This document shows positions 8,098-15,807 of a DNA stretch of 64,000 bases, in pieces. The stretch comes from Conexibacter sp. CPCC 205762 (GTDB lineage: Bacteria > Actinomycetota > Thermoleophilia > Solirubrobacterales > Solirubrobacteraceae): contig NZ_JAUTDN010000001.1 in NCBI RefSeq assembly GCF_030646155.1, positions 248,001-312,000 of the forward strand. The letters are read 5' to 3'. A model generated the notes under the pieces. It made no database searches, had not been told where the DNA came from, and saw nothing but the letters and a program-made list of their open reading frames with translations. The stretch's first letter is position 1; every line of letters begins with the position of its first letter. Both the position numbers and the translations under genes were made by a program.

Positions 8098-8849
8098 AGC
8101 ACCGCCGCGACGGCGGTCGCGAGGTTGAGGCTGGAGACGCCGTCGCGCATCGGGATCCGCACGCGCATATCGGCTCGCGCCAGCAGCGCGTCGCTGAGCC
8201 CGTGCCGCTCGGTCCCGAACGCGAGCACCGCCCCGGCCGGCAGCGGCGCCGACCCGAGCGGCTCCCCCTCCGGGTCGAGCGCGACGAGCGGCCGCGGCGA
8301 CGGGTCGAAGACGACGGCGTCGCGCCCGCCGGCCGCGACGCCGTCCCCGACACGCCCGACCGGCAGCGCGAAGTGCAGCCCGGCCGCTCCCCGCAGCGCC
8401 GCCGGATCCCACGGATCTCGCGCGCCCGTCGTCACCACGCCCGCCGCCCCCGCAGCCGCCGCGACCCGCACGACCGCTCCGACGTTGCCGAGATGGCGCG
8501 GATCCTCCAGCAGCACCACGGGCGCATCCTCCCCCTGCAGGAGGGAGGGCAGCGAGAACGCTGGCCGCCGCGCGATCGCGACGATCCCGGTGTGGGGCGG
8601 GCGGGGGAAGCCGAGCGCGCGCAGCTCCGCGGGCGTCATCGGCGTGACGAGACGCGCCATCGCAGCGCCGACGTCGGGTGCGAGCGCGTCGGTCAGCTCG
8701 GCCAGCGTCGCCGGATCGGAGGTCACGGCATGCGTGACGGAGGCGCCGAAGCGGAGGGCGTGCTTCAACGTGTGGAAGCCCTCCAGGATCGCCAGCGACG
8801 CGTCGTCGCGGGCGGCGGCGAAGGAGGCGGCGAGCGCAGCGTTCGTCAC
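8058..8849 (-). CDS. SpoU/TrmH-family RNA 2'-O-methyltransferase
   Basis: 263 residues from a GTG start. The C-terminal SPOUT domain carries the three family motifs: DPRHLGNVGAVVRVAAAAGA (motif 1, with the catalytic-site Asn and Arg), LAFGTERHGLS (motif 2) and RIPMRDGVSSLNLATAVA (motif 3, the knot and SAM site). The N-terminal ~100 residues look like a substrate-binding domain. It acts on rRNA or tRNA ribose in the cytoplasm. The precise nucleotide cannot be told. It overlaps the convergent TetR gene by 40 bp. Confidence 0.88.
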   Translation of the reverse strand: MTNAALAASFAAARDDASLAILEGFHTLKHALRFGASVTHAVTSDPATLAELTDALAPDVGAAMARLVTPMTPAELRALGFPRPPHTGIVAIARRPAFSLPSLLQGEDAPVVLLEDPRHLGNVGAVVRVAAAAGAAGVVTTGARDPWDPAALRGAAGLHFALPVGRVGDGVAAGGRDAVVFDPSPRPLVALDPEGEPLGSAPLPAGAVLAFGTERHGLSDALLARADMRVRIPMRDGVSSLNLATAVAAVLYTSSPTTLRSSS

Positions 8850-8889
8850 GCCCGCCGCTCCGCTGCTGCAGACTGCCTGCGGCTCAGGC

Positions 8890-9186
8890 TCAGCGCGGGC
8901 CGCGGCCGCGGCGCTCGCTGCGCTCGCCGGCGCCGGGCGGCGCGACGTAGGGGAGCAGCGCCAGCTCGCGAGCGCGCTTGACCGCTCTGGCGAGCAGCGA
9001 CTGGTCGCGACGCGAGAGACCCGTCATGCGACGGCCCTTGATCTTGCCGCGCTCGGTCAGGAACTGTCTGAGGCTGTCCGGATTGCGGTAGTCGATCGCC
9101 GCGGCGACGTCCTTGTGGACGCTGCGGCGCTTGCGTGATGCGTCGGCCGTCGGCTTGCGACGACGGCTCTTGGAAGGCGCGGGCAT
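8890..9186 (-). CDS. rpsR: 30S ribosomal protein S18, zinc-free (Cys-less) type
   Basis: 98 residues. The S18 core is clear: IDYRNPDSLRQFLTERGKIK, then GRRMTGLSRRDQSLLARAVK and RARELALLPY. No cysteine occurs anywhere, so this is the C-minus form without the zinc ribbon residues found in the other S18 type. It stands alone, away from the usual rpsF-ssb-rpsR-rplI cluster, as C-minus paralogues in actinobacteria often do. The C-terminus is Arg/Gly-rich. The start follows a TACAAT box by 6 nt with no Shine-Dalgarno. Confidence 0.92.
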   Translation of the reverse strand: MPAPSKSRRRKPTADASRKRRSVHKDVAAAIDYRNPDSLRQFLTERGKIKGRRMTGLSRRDQSLLARAVKRARELALLPYVAPPGAGERSERRGRGPR

Positions 9187-9192
9187 CCGACC

Positions 9193-9198
9193 ATTGTA
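9193..9198 (-). promoter_or_regulatory. Putative -10 box (TACAAT) of rpsR
   Basis: Reading the minus strand, TACAAT is followed by 6 nt and then the ATG at 9186. It is the best match to the TATAAT consensus among the boxes listed here and implies a leaderless mRNA. No Zur-type palindrome was recognised around it. Confidence 0.55.
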
Positions 9199-9273
9199 CG
9201 TCACGGCAGATCGATCGGACAGAATGGGGCCGAAGCGGCCCGCGCGGAGGCCCGGTGCGAGAGGATGACGAGC

Positions 9274-10752
9274 ATGCACCAGAGCGACTACGCCGCCCGC
9301 GACGGGCTCGCGCTCGCCGCACTCGTCGCGGCGAGAGAGACGACGCCGGCGGAGCTGCTGGAGACCGCCCGTGTCCGCGCCCGTGAGGTCAACCCGCGCA
9401 TCAACGCGGTCGTGCGCTGGATGGACGGGATCGCCGAGGAGCGCGCCGCCGGCCCGCTCGACGGCCCCTTCGCCGGCGTCCCCTTCCTGCTGAAGGACCT
9501 CGGCCAGGAGTACGCCGGGATCGCCTCGGCCTCCGGCTGCCGCGCGCTCGCGTGGACGCCCGCGGTCGAGCACGCGACCGTCACGGAGCGCTGGCTGAGA
9601 GCCGGCCTCGTGATCTTCGGCAAGACCAACACGCCGGAGTTCGGCGCGAAAGGGATCACCGAATCGGAGCTGTACGGCCCCGCGCGCAACCCGTGGGATC
9701 CGAGCCGCACGCCCGGCGGCTCCTCCGGCGGCGCCGCGGCGGCGGTCGCGGCCGGGATCCTGCCGGTCGCCGGCGCCAGCGACGGCGGCGGCTCGATCCG
9801 GATTCCCGCCGCCTGCTGCGGGCTGTTCGGCCTCAAGGCCGGTCGCGGCCTCGTCCCCAACGGCCCGCGCGCGACCGAGCCGCTGCACGGTGCCGCGACC
9901 GACGGCGTGATCTCGCGCAGCGTGCGCGACTCGGCCGCGATGCTCGACCTGCTCGCCGGCGCCGACGCAACCGCCGCCTACGCGCCCGCCCGCACCGAGC
10001 GCCCGCTGCTGGAGGAGGTCGGCCGCGAGCCCGGCCGGCTGAAGGTCGGCGTCGTCTCCAGCTCGGCGATCAACCCGCATCCGCACCCGCAGGCGGTCGC
10101 GGCGGTGCAGGACGCGGCGAAGCTGCTGGAGTCGCTCGGCCACGACGTCGAGCCGGTCGCGACGCCGTACGACGACGCCGCGCTCGCGCGCGACTTCCTG
10201 ACGCTGTGGTTCGTCTACGTCGCCTGGGAGGTCGAGGAGGTCAAGCGCCTCACCGGCGCCGGCGACGACGGCTTCGAGCAGGACACGCTGATCATGGCCG
10301 CGCTCGGCCGCAAGGTCTCCGGCGTCGAGCACTGCGCGGCGCTGGAGCGACGCCACGAGCATGTCGCCGCGCTGGCGAGATTCCACCAGCGATACGACCT
10401 GCTGCTGACGCCGACGCTCGCCGAGCCGCCGCCGAAGGTCGGCGCCTTCGACACGCCGAAGGCGCTCAGACCGCTCGCGGCGACGCTCTTGAAGACGAGA
10501 ACGGCCGGCGTGCTCGCGAAGCTCGGGATCGTCGACAGAATGATCGACGACAACCTCGGCTGGGTCCCGTTCACGCAGCTGGCGAACCTGACCGGCCGCC
10601 CGGCGATGAGCGTCCCGTTGCACTGGACGCCCGACGGCCTGCCGCTCGGCGCGCAGTTCGTCGCGCCGCTCGGCGGGGAGGGGATGCTGGTGCGGCTGGC
10701 GGCGCAGCTGGAGGAGGCGCGCCCCTGGTTCGAGCGCCGCGCGCCGCTCTAG
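9274..10752 (+). CDS. Amidase (amidase signature family)
   Basis: About 492 residues. The Ser-cisSer-Lys triad region is visible: Lys in PFLLKDLGQEYAG, the glycine/serine-rich signature TPGGSSGGAAAAVAAGILP, and GASDGGGSIRIPAACCGLFG. It hydrolyses a carboxamide in the cytoplasm. Family members act on aryl or acyl amides, and the substrate here is unknown. It is not obviously GatA, as no gatB or gatC is adjacent. I chose the ATG at 9274 over the one at 9265, because GAGG at 9261-9264 is a Shine-Dalgarno at proper distance only from 9274. The stop shares a CTAG with the stop of the convergent gene. Confidence 0.88.
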   Translation: MHQSDYAARDGLALAALVAARETTPAELLETARVRAREVNPRINAVVRWMDGIAEERAAGPLDGPFAGVPFLLKDLGQEYAGIASASGCRALAWTPAVEHATVTERWLRAGLVIFGKTNTPEFGAKGITESELYGPARNPWDPSRTPGGSSGGAAAAVAAGILPVAGASDGGGSIRIPAACCGLFGLKAGRGLVPNGPRATEPLHGAATDGVISRSVRDSAAMLDLLAGADATAAYAPARTERPLLEEVGREPGRLKVGVVSSSAINPHPHPQAVAAVQDAAKLLESLGHDVEPVATPYDDAALARDFLTLWFVYVAWEVEEVKRLTGAGDDGFEQDTLIMAALGRKVSGVEHCAALERRHEHVAALARFHQRYDLLLTPTLAEPPPKVGAFDTPKALRPLAATLLKTRTAGVLAKLGIVDRMIDDNLGWVPFTQLANLTGRPAMSVPLHWTPDGLPLGAQFVAPLGGEGMLVRLAAQLEEARPWFERRAPL

Positions 10753-11408
10753 CCGGCGCGCTCCACGCGCCGCCGCAGGTTCGCGAACTGGCGCGTCTGC
10801 ATCACCCAGTGCGACGGCTCGAGGAAGGCGACGCTCATCAGGGGACGCAGCAGTCGCGGCCGCAGTGCCCAGTAGCCGCTGACGACGAGGCGGGTGCGGT
10901 CGCCCGGCAGCGCGTGCAGTTGGAAGCCCCACAGCGAGTCGGTGAAGCGGCGCGGGCGCGCCGGCGTCGTCGTGTCGAACGGGCGCCCGCGCAGGTCGAG
11001 CGCCATCCGCAGCCCGAGGAAGCGCTCCGGCTCCAGCGCCGCGACCTCCCACCACTCGCTGCCGTCCGGCTTCGCGAGCAGGCGGTCGCCGACCGCGATC
11101 TGCTGCCACTCCGGGTGCAGCCGCTCGGCGCTGCGGCGGCCGAAGTCGTCCAGCCGGTCCCAGCTGTACCAGCCGGCGCGATCGACGCCCATCTGCGTCA
11201 GCCACGGCCACACGTCCGCCGGCGGTGCGTCGAGCGTCACCGCCATCGTCGCGCTGCGCACGCCGCCGGGGATCAGGTCGGCACCCGGGAACGGCCGCTC
11301 CAGCTCCTCGGCGGTCGCGCCCCAGCGCAGCATGCGCGGCCGGACGGCGAGGACGTAGACGCCGACGAGGGCGGCTGCGAGCGTGGTGGCGCGGGCGGTG
11401 GTCGGCAT
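10749..11408 (-). CDS. Membrane-anchored SRPBCC (START-like) protein
   Basis: 219 residues. One N-terminal hydrophobic helix (LAAALVGVYVLAVRP) probably anchors it to the membrane. It is followed by a START-like fold: ATMAVTLDAPPADVWPWLTQ, then MGVDRAGWYSWDRLDDFGRR and VSGYWALRPRLL. The RAGWYS motif is typical of a widespread actinobacterial SRPBCC group of unknown ligand. A TAGCAT box 7 nt upstream of the ATG supports the start. Confidence 0.75.
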   Translation of the reverse strand: MPTTARATTLAAALVGVYVLAVRPRMLRWGATAEELERPFPGADLIPGGVRSATMAVTLDAPPADVWPWLTQMGVDRAGWYSWDRLDDFGRRSAERLHPEWQQIAVGDRLLAKPDGSEWWEVAALEPERFLGLRMALDLRGRPFDTTTPARPRRFTDSLWGFQLHALPGDRTRLVVSGYWALRPRLLRPLMSVAFLEPSHWVMQTRQFANLRRRVERAG

Positions 11409-11415
11409 GGCGCCG

Positions 11416-11421
11416 ATGCTA
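11416..11421 (-). promoter_or_regulatory. Putative -10 box (TAGCAT) of the SRPBCC gene
   Basis: On the minus strand TAGCAT is followed by 7 nt and then the ATG at 11408, a leaderless arrangement. Confidence 0.45.
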
Positions 11422-11494
11422 GGTGCTGCCGTCCGCGCCGCAATCCGTAGAGGCCCGCAGCCGGGACGCGTGATTCCCGCTCGCGCGCGGCGCG

Positions 11495-12097
11495 CTAACG
11501 CGGACCGTTCAAGACGCTCTTGAAGACCTCGGCGGCGGTCCCCTTCAGCGCCGCCGGCGTCCCGCCGCTCTCGACCACGTAGGCGACCAGCTCTCTGAGG
11601 CCGCCGACGAGCATCAGGGCCGTGTCGTGCGCGACCGGCGGCACGCCCGAGCGGCGCATCTCGTCGGTGTCGACGAGCCTCATCACGAGCTTCGCGAACG
11701 CCTCCAGCGCGGCCCGCTGTCTGGCGCTGCCGACGTCCCCGAGGCCGGGGATCTCGCGGATGAAGCTGACCGTCAGCTGCGGCTCGGCGGCAATCGCGTC
11801 GAGATAGGCGGCGAGCGCGACCTCGACCTGCCGCTCCCACGGCGCGCCCGGGTCGACGGTGCGCAGCACGTGCTCGATCAGCACGTCCCCGAGCGCGTCG
11901 AACAGCGCCAGGAAGCAGGCGTCGCGATCCTCGAACTGCTCGTAGAAGGAGCGGCGCGAGGTGCGCGCGTGGCGGACGACGTCGGTGATCGTCGTCGCGC
12001 GGTAGCCGCGCTCGGTGATCGACGCCGCCAGCCCCGCGATCAGGCGCTCGCGGTGGCCGGGTCCGTCGGGCAGCTTGGGAATCGGGGGCGCGCTCAT
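11495..12097 (-). CDS. TetR-family transcriptional regulator
   Basis: 200 residues. The N-terminal HTH is SITERGYRATTITDVVRHAR, then TSRRSFYEQFEDRDACFLAL (about residues 28-70), a standard TetR DNA-binding domain. A helical ligand domain follows. It lies just downstream of the LLM flavin enzyme on the same strand (15-bp gap), so it may regulate that enzyme or the SRPBCC protein. A TAGCGT box 12 nt before the ATG gives it a possible own promoter inside the end of the LLM gene. Confidence 0.85.
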   Translation of the reverse strand: MSAPPIPKLPDGPGHRERLIAGLAASITERGYRATTITDVVRHARTSRRSFYEQFEDRDACFLALFDALGDVLIEHVLRTVDPGAPWERQVEVALAAYLDAIAAEPQLTVSFIREIPGLGDVGSARQRAALEAFAKLVMRLVDTDEMRRSGVPPVAHDTALMLVGGLRELVAYVVESGGTPAALKGTAAEVFKSVLNGPR

Positions 12098-12112
12098 GTC
12101 GAGCGCGACACG

Positions 12113-13141
12113 CTACCGGCCGGGGCCGACCCCAGCCGCCTGTCGGTCCGGCGTCAGCCCGCCGGCGGCCTCCGCGAGCAGCTCGTAGGAGCGCTGCCGC
12201 GCCTGCTGGTCGTGGATCGCGGAGACGACCATCAGCTCGTCGGCGCCGGTCTCCTCGACGACCCGCTCCAGCCCCTCGCGCACCGTCTCCGGCCCGCCGA
12301 CGATCGAGTACGCGAGCATCCGCGACGCCTGCGCCTTCTCCAGCGGGCTCCAGTACGCCTCGATGTCGTCGATCGGCGGCTGGTACGGGCCGGGCCGGCC
12401 GCGGAAGAGGTTCGTGAAGCCCTGCTGGACTGTCGTGAACAGCCGCCGCGCCTCCGCGTCGCTGTCGGCCGCGACGACGTTGAGGCCGACCATCGCGTAG
12501 GGCTTCGCGAGCTGGTCGGAGGGCTGGAAGGTGCCGCGGTAGGTGTCGAGCGCCGCGTGCAGCTCGGTCGGCGCGAAGTGCGAGGCGAAGGCGTAGGGGA
12601 GGCCGAGCATCGCCGCCAGCTGGGCGCCGAAGGTGGAGGAGCCGAGGATCCACAGCGGCACCTCGCTGCCGGTGCCGGGGAAAGCCTGGATCCGCTGGCC
12701 GGGCTGCAGCGGGCCGAGCAGCGCCTGCAGCTCCTTGACGTCCTGCGGGAAGGCGGCGGCAGCGGTCACCTCGCGCCGCAGCGCGCGCACGGTCGTCTGG
12801 TCGGTGCCGGGAGCGCGGCCGAGGCCGAGGTCGATGCGGCCGGGGAAGAGCGCGTCGAGCGTGCCGAACTGCTCGGCGATCACGAGCGGCGAGTGGTTGG
12901 GCAGCATGATCCCGCCGGAGCCGACGCGGATCGTCTCGGTCGCGGCGGCGAGATGGCCGATCACGACCGAGGTCGCGGCGCTGGCGATCCCAGTCATGTT
13001 GTGGTGCTCGGCGACCCAGTAGCGGGTGTAGCCGAGCCGCTCCGCGTGGCGGGCGAGGTCGGCGCTGTGCAGCAGCGCCTCGCGCGGCGTCGAGCCGGCC
13101 ATCACGGGGACGAGGTCGAGGACGGAGAGCGGAGGGGTCAT
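12113..13141 (-). CDS. LLM-class flavin-dependent oxidoreductase (YhbW/MsnO8 type)
   Basis: 342 residues of luciferase-like monooxygenase fold. Family features include [40 protein letters not shown] and [12 protein letters not shown]. These match the group of LLM enzymes named in annotation after YhbW/MsnO8. It binds FMNH2 and oxidises an unknown substrate. The start is supported by AAGG five bases upstream of the ATG. A TetR gene follows 15 bp downstream. Confidence 0.85.
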   Translation of the reverse strand: MTPPLSVLDLVPVMAGSTPREALLHSADLARHAERLGYTRYWVAEHHNMTGIASAATSVVIGHLAAATETIRVGSGGIMLPNHSPLVIAEQFGTLDALFPGRIDLGLGRAPGTDQTTVRALRREVTAAAAFPQDVKELQALLGPLQPGQRIQAFPGTGSEVPLWILGSSTFGAQLAAMLGLPYAFASHFAPTELHAALDTYRGTFQPSDQLAKPYAMVGLNVVAADSDAEARRLFTTVQQGFTNLFRGRPGPYQPPIDDIEAYWSPLEKAQASRMLAYSIVGGPETVREGLERVVEETGADELMVVSAIHDQQARQRSYELLAEAAGGLTPDRQAAGVGPGR

Positions 13142-13207
13142 CGCTGCCTTGGTTCGAAGAAGATCGAAGAAAGATCAGCGTAGCGGACGGCGCGGGCGCC
13201 GCTCGCG

Positions 13208-13888
13208 TCAGCGTCCCGGCCGCCCGGGCGGCGCTTCTCTGCTTGCGCCAACGTGTCTGTCGAGCCAGGCGTTCATCGGCTCCAGCGCGCCCCAGACGCG
13301 CTCGACGTGTCTCAGCCCGGCCTTGGCGGTGATCCCGGTCTCCTTCGGCGCCAACCGGTCGCCGGCGATCAGCATCTTGTGGCGCAGCAGGCGGACGCGC
13401 GGATGGTGCGGGTCGATCCCGCGCGGGGCGCGCTTGAGCGTCTCGCCGAAGACCTCGACCCCCGCGGCCTCGACCTGCGCGACCGCTTCCACCAGCGCCG
13501 GGCCGCTCTTCTCCGACAAGACGGCGGCGCGGTAGCGCTCGAGCTGGTCGCCGAGCAGCACGTAGTAGCCCCCGCCGGCGAAGAGCCCGTCGGCCGAGAT
13601 CTCGGCGTAGAGGCCGGCGTTGGAGCCCGGCCGCTCGACGACCGCGCCGTACGTGCGCGTCTTGTACGGCGACTTGTCGTGCGAGAAGCGCGTGTCGCGG
13701 TTCTGGCGGGCGAGCTTGGCGACGCCGCCGTCGCGCTCGGCGCGCTGCTCCAGCAGGCTTTCGAGCGGGCCGCGCACCTGCGTCTCGTACGTCGCCTTGT
13801 TGGCCTGGAACCAGTCGCGCTCGTTGTGGTCCGCGAGCTCCTCGAACCAGGCGAACGCTTGGGATCTGAAGCCGCGGAATCTCGTCAT
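13208..13888 (-). CDS. DUF2461 (TIGR02453) family protein
   Basis: 226 residues. Recognisable family segments are FRSQAFAWFEELADHNERDW and ANKATYETQVRGPL, then RDTRFSHDKSPYKTR and GGGYYVLLGDQL. The function of the family is unknown. The ATG overlaps the stop of the ECF sigma gene by ATGA, so it is translated coupled to it. The pairing hints at a role in the sigma-factor regulon. Confidence 0.85.
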   Translation of the reverse strand: MTRFRGFRSQAFAWFEELADHNERDWFQANKATYETQVRGPLESLLEQRAERDGGVAKLARQNRDTRFSHDKSPYKTRTYGAVVERPGSNAGLYAEISADGLFAGGGYYVLLGDQLERYRAAVLSEKSGPALVEAVAQVEAAGVEVFGETLKRAPRGIDPHHPRVRLLRHKMLIAGDRLAPKETGITAKAGLRHVERVWGALEPMNAWLDRHVGASREAPPGRPGR

Positions 13889-14901
13889 GCGCTCGCTTCC
13901 AACCTCGGTGGCAGGCCGAACTCCCCGAACAGGGCGGGGTAGAGGAAGTGGTGCAGGCCGCTGATGCGGTCGCCCGCGGTCTCGACCACGACGATCGCCC
14001 ACGGCTCGTACGGACCCTCGGGCGTCGGGTGGTAGATGCCGACGGCCGGCCCGCCGTTGGCCTGCGTGACGAGCAGTCTCGAGCCCTCGCAGTGGGCGCC
14101 GGTGGTCGTCATGAAGCGGGTGATGTCGTCGGGCCCGGTCAGCCACAGCGGGAACGGCGGCATCGAGAAGGCCGCGTCCTCTCTCAGCAGCTGCACGAGC
14201 GCGCTCATGTCGTAGGCCTCGAACGCGGCGACGTAGCGGGTCAGCAGCGCCTGCTGCTCGGCGTCGGCCGCGCCGGCGGCGGCCGCGCCCGCGTCGGCGC
14301 TCGTCGCGAGCGGGTCGAGCTCGAGCTGGTCGATCGTCGCGCGCGCCCGCTGCAGCGCGCTGTTGACCGACGCGACGCTCGTGTCGAGCAGCTCCGCGAC
14401 CTCGCTCGCCTGCCATCGCAGCACCTCGCGCAGGACCAGCACCGCGCGCTGCTTCGGCGGCAGGTGCTGGAGCGCGGCGACGAACGCCAGCCGCAGCGTC
14501 TCGCGATGCTCGGCGAGCGCCGCCGGGTCGGCCTGCTCGGGCAGCACGCGCGCGTCGGCGATCGGCTGCACCCAGGCGCTCTCCGGCAGTCCGGCGCCGA
14601 GCGCCGCGTCGGCACCCGAGGAGGGGCCGAGGTCCATCGGCGTCGCGCGCCGCTGCGCGCTGCCGAGGATGTCGAAGCAGACGTTGGAGGCGATTCTGTA
14701 CAGCCACGACTTGAGTGCGCCGCGCGCCTGCAGTCTGTCGGCCGAGCGCCAGGCGCGGACCATCGTCTCCTGCACCGCGTCCTCGGCCTCCGAGCCGGAG
14801 CCGAGGAGGCGGTAGCAGTAACCGGTCAGCGCCCGGCGGTGGGACTCCAGCTCCAGCTCGAGCGCGGCACCGGCGGGTGAGGTTCCAGACACGAGAGCCA
14901 T
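13885..14901 (-). CDS. ECF sigma factor with C-terminal SnoaL-like domain (SigG type)
   Basis: 338 residues. Sigma region 2 is LLGSGSEAEDAVQETMVRAW, then SWLYRIASNVCFDILGSAQR (about residues 32-85). Region 4 is LQHLPPKQRAVLVLREVLRW, then QASEVAELLDTSVASVNSAL (about 145-190). Residues ~220-338 form a SnoaL/NTF2-like domain, which in this class replaces a separate anti-sigma factor and tunes activity. It directs RNA polymerase to a dedicated promoter set. The downstream coupled gene is DUF2461. A VOC protein lies just upstream on the same strand, a frequent neighbour of such factors. Confidence 0.9.
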   Translation of the reverse strand: MALVSGTSPAGAALELELESHRRALTGYCYRLLGSGSEAEDAVQETMVRAWRSADRLQARGALKSWLYRIASNVCFDILGSAQRRATPMDLGPSSGADAALGAGLPESAWVQPIADARVLPEQADPAALAEHRETLRLAFVAALQHLPPKQRAVLVLREVLRWQASEVAELLDTSVASVNSALQRARATIDQLELDPLATSADAGAAAAGAADAEQQALLTRYVAAFEAYDMSALVQLLREDAAFSMPPFPLWLTGPDDITRFMTTTGAHCEGSRLLVTQANGGPAVGIYHPTPEGPYEPWAIVVVETAGDRISGLHHFLYPALFGEFGLPPRLEASA

Positions 14902-14964
14902 CCTATGACCCCGCCCGGCCGGTGCGAGCCTGTCGCTCCGCCAACTGTCCGATCGGAAGCCGGA

Positions 14965-15384
14965 TCAGCTCTCCTGCGGCGCCGGCGGCATCTGGCTCAT
15001 GTCCATGTAGATCAGCTCCCACGCGTGACCGTCGAGGTCGGCGAACGAGCGGCCGTACATCGGGCCCTGGTCCATCGTCGGCTTCCAGTCGGACGCGCCG
15101 GCGGAGAGCGCTCTCTCGGCGAGCTGGTCGACCTCCTCGCGCGAGTCGCACGAGAGCGCGGTGATGAACTCCGTCACGGCCTTCCCGTCGGCGACCGTGC
15201 CGTTGGTGAACTCCTGGAAGCGCGGCTCGGTGATCACCATCGCGTAGATCTCCTCGGAGATCACGATGCAGGAGGCGGTCTCGTCGGTGAACATCGGCTC
15301 GTGCGCCCAGCCCAGCGCGGCGAAGAAGGCGATCGAGGCCTGGAGATCCTTGACCGGCATGTTGACGAACACCTTGCGGCGCAT
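14965..15384 (-). CDS. VOC-family (glyoxalase/bleomycin-resistance fold) protein
   Basis: 139 residues. The paired beta-alpha-beta-beta-beta fold shows as RRKVFVNMPVKDLQASIAFF, then AALGWAHEPMFTDETASCIV and the C-terminal FADLDGHAWELIYMDMSQMP. Glu and His positions fit a metal site in the C-terminal half. It is similar to the VOC proteins often called extradiol-dioxygenase-like. The substrate is unknown. GAAAGGA seven bases before the ATG is a clear Shine-Dalgarno. The gene probably shares regulation with the downstream ECF factor, though a 63-bp gap separates them. Confidence 0.85.
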   Translation of the reverse strand: MRRKVFVNMPVKDLQASIAFFAALGWAHEPMFTDETASCIVISEEIYAMVITEPRFQEFTNGTVADGKAVTEFITALSCDSREEVDQLAERALSAGASDWKPTMDQGPMYGRSFADLDGHAWELIYMDMSQMPPAPQES

Positions 15385-15479
15385 GGGCGAGTCCTTTCGG
15401 GAGGTCTGCCGCCGCGCTCCGTGATGGCGCGGCGTCTGTCGGGTGCAAGGACGAAGCGTCCCGGCCGAACTCATCGGGC

Positions 15480-15538
15480 GATCAGGAGCTGGCGCGTACA
15501 CGCTCGCCTCGCATGCGAGACGCGTCGCGCTCCTGATC
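15480..15538. repeat. Large nested inverted repeat between the VOC gene and tRNA-Met
   Basis: GATCAGGAGC (15480-15489) and GCTCCTGATC (15529-15538) are perfect 10-bp arms. Inside them lies the 12-bp palindrome CTCGCATGCGAG (15508-15519), and GCGCGT/ACGCGT segments extend the outer stem imperfectly. It sits in a 215-bp intergenic region upstream of both the leftward VOC gene and the rightward tRNA. Nothing else was recognised there. Confidence 0.6.
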
Positions 15539-15599
15539 ACGCCCGCGGCGGGCGGGACTCCGCGCCTGCCGGTCGCTTCGCTATCCTTCGCGCTCCCGC

Positions 15600-15673
<74 letters not shown>

Positions 15674-15679
15674 TCGCAG

Positions 15680-15710
15680 CGAAGCGCCGGCCCGCAAGGC
15701 CGGCGCTTCG
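15680..15710 (+). terminator. Strong hairpin after tRNA-Met
   Basis: A 13-bp GC-rich stem (CGAAGCGCCGGCC pairing with GGCCGGCGCTTCG) with loop CGCAA lies 6 nt after the tRNA. Only a poor T-tract (TCGTTC) follows, as usual in high-GC actinobacteria. Confidence 0.7.
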
Positions 15711-15795
15711 TCGTTCTGGGCCCCAGATCCGCAGGCGACGTGCCCGCCCATTGTCCGCCGATCCGGCAATTCGTGCAGCGACCGCGCCAATTCAT

Positions 15796-15801
15796 TAACG
15801 T
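15796..15801 (+). promoter_or_regulatory. Putative -10 box (TAACGT) of the spermidine-synthase-like gene
   Basis: TAACGT is followed by 6 nt and then the ATG at 15808, a leaderless arrangement. Confidence 0.45.
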
Positions 15802-15807
15802 TGCTCC

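Noticed and set aside
9187..9264. Zur operator in front of rpsR
   Set aside because: No TGAAAAT-type or similar long palindrome was found. The visible element is a -10 box.
9274..10752. GatA assignment for the amidase
   Set aside because: The signature is shared across the family, gatB and gatC are not adjacent, and the C-terminal half does not read as GatA.
8890..11211. A 773-codon minus ORF spanning the S18 gene and the amidase antisense strand
   Set aside because: Only its last 98 codons (S18) make a recognisable protein. The rest is Arg/Ala/Gly low-complexity read opposite a complete amidase.
13142..13207. Short GAAGA-rich repeats between the LLM and DUF2461 genes
   Set aside because: They are too short and irregular to support a named element.
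14902..14964. Intergenic promoter of the ECF gene
   Set aside because: The area before the ECF ATG reads TCATAGG and has no well-spaced TANNNT box or Shine-Dalgarno, so no promoter is called.
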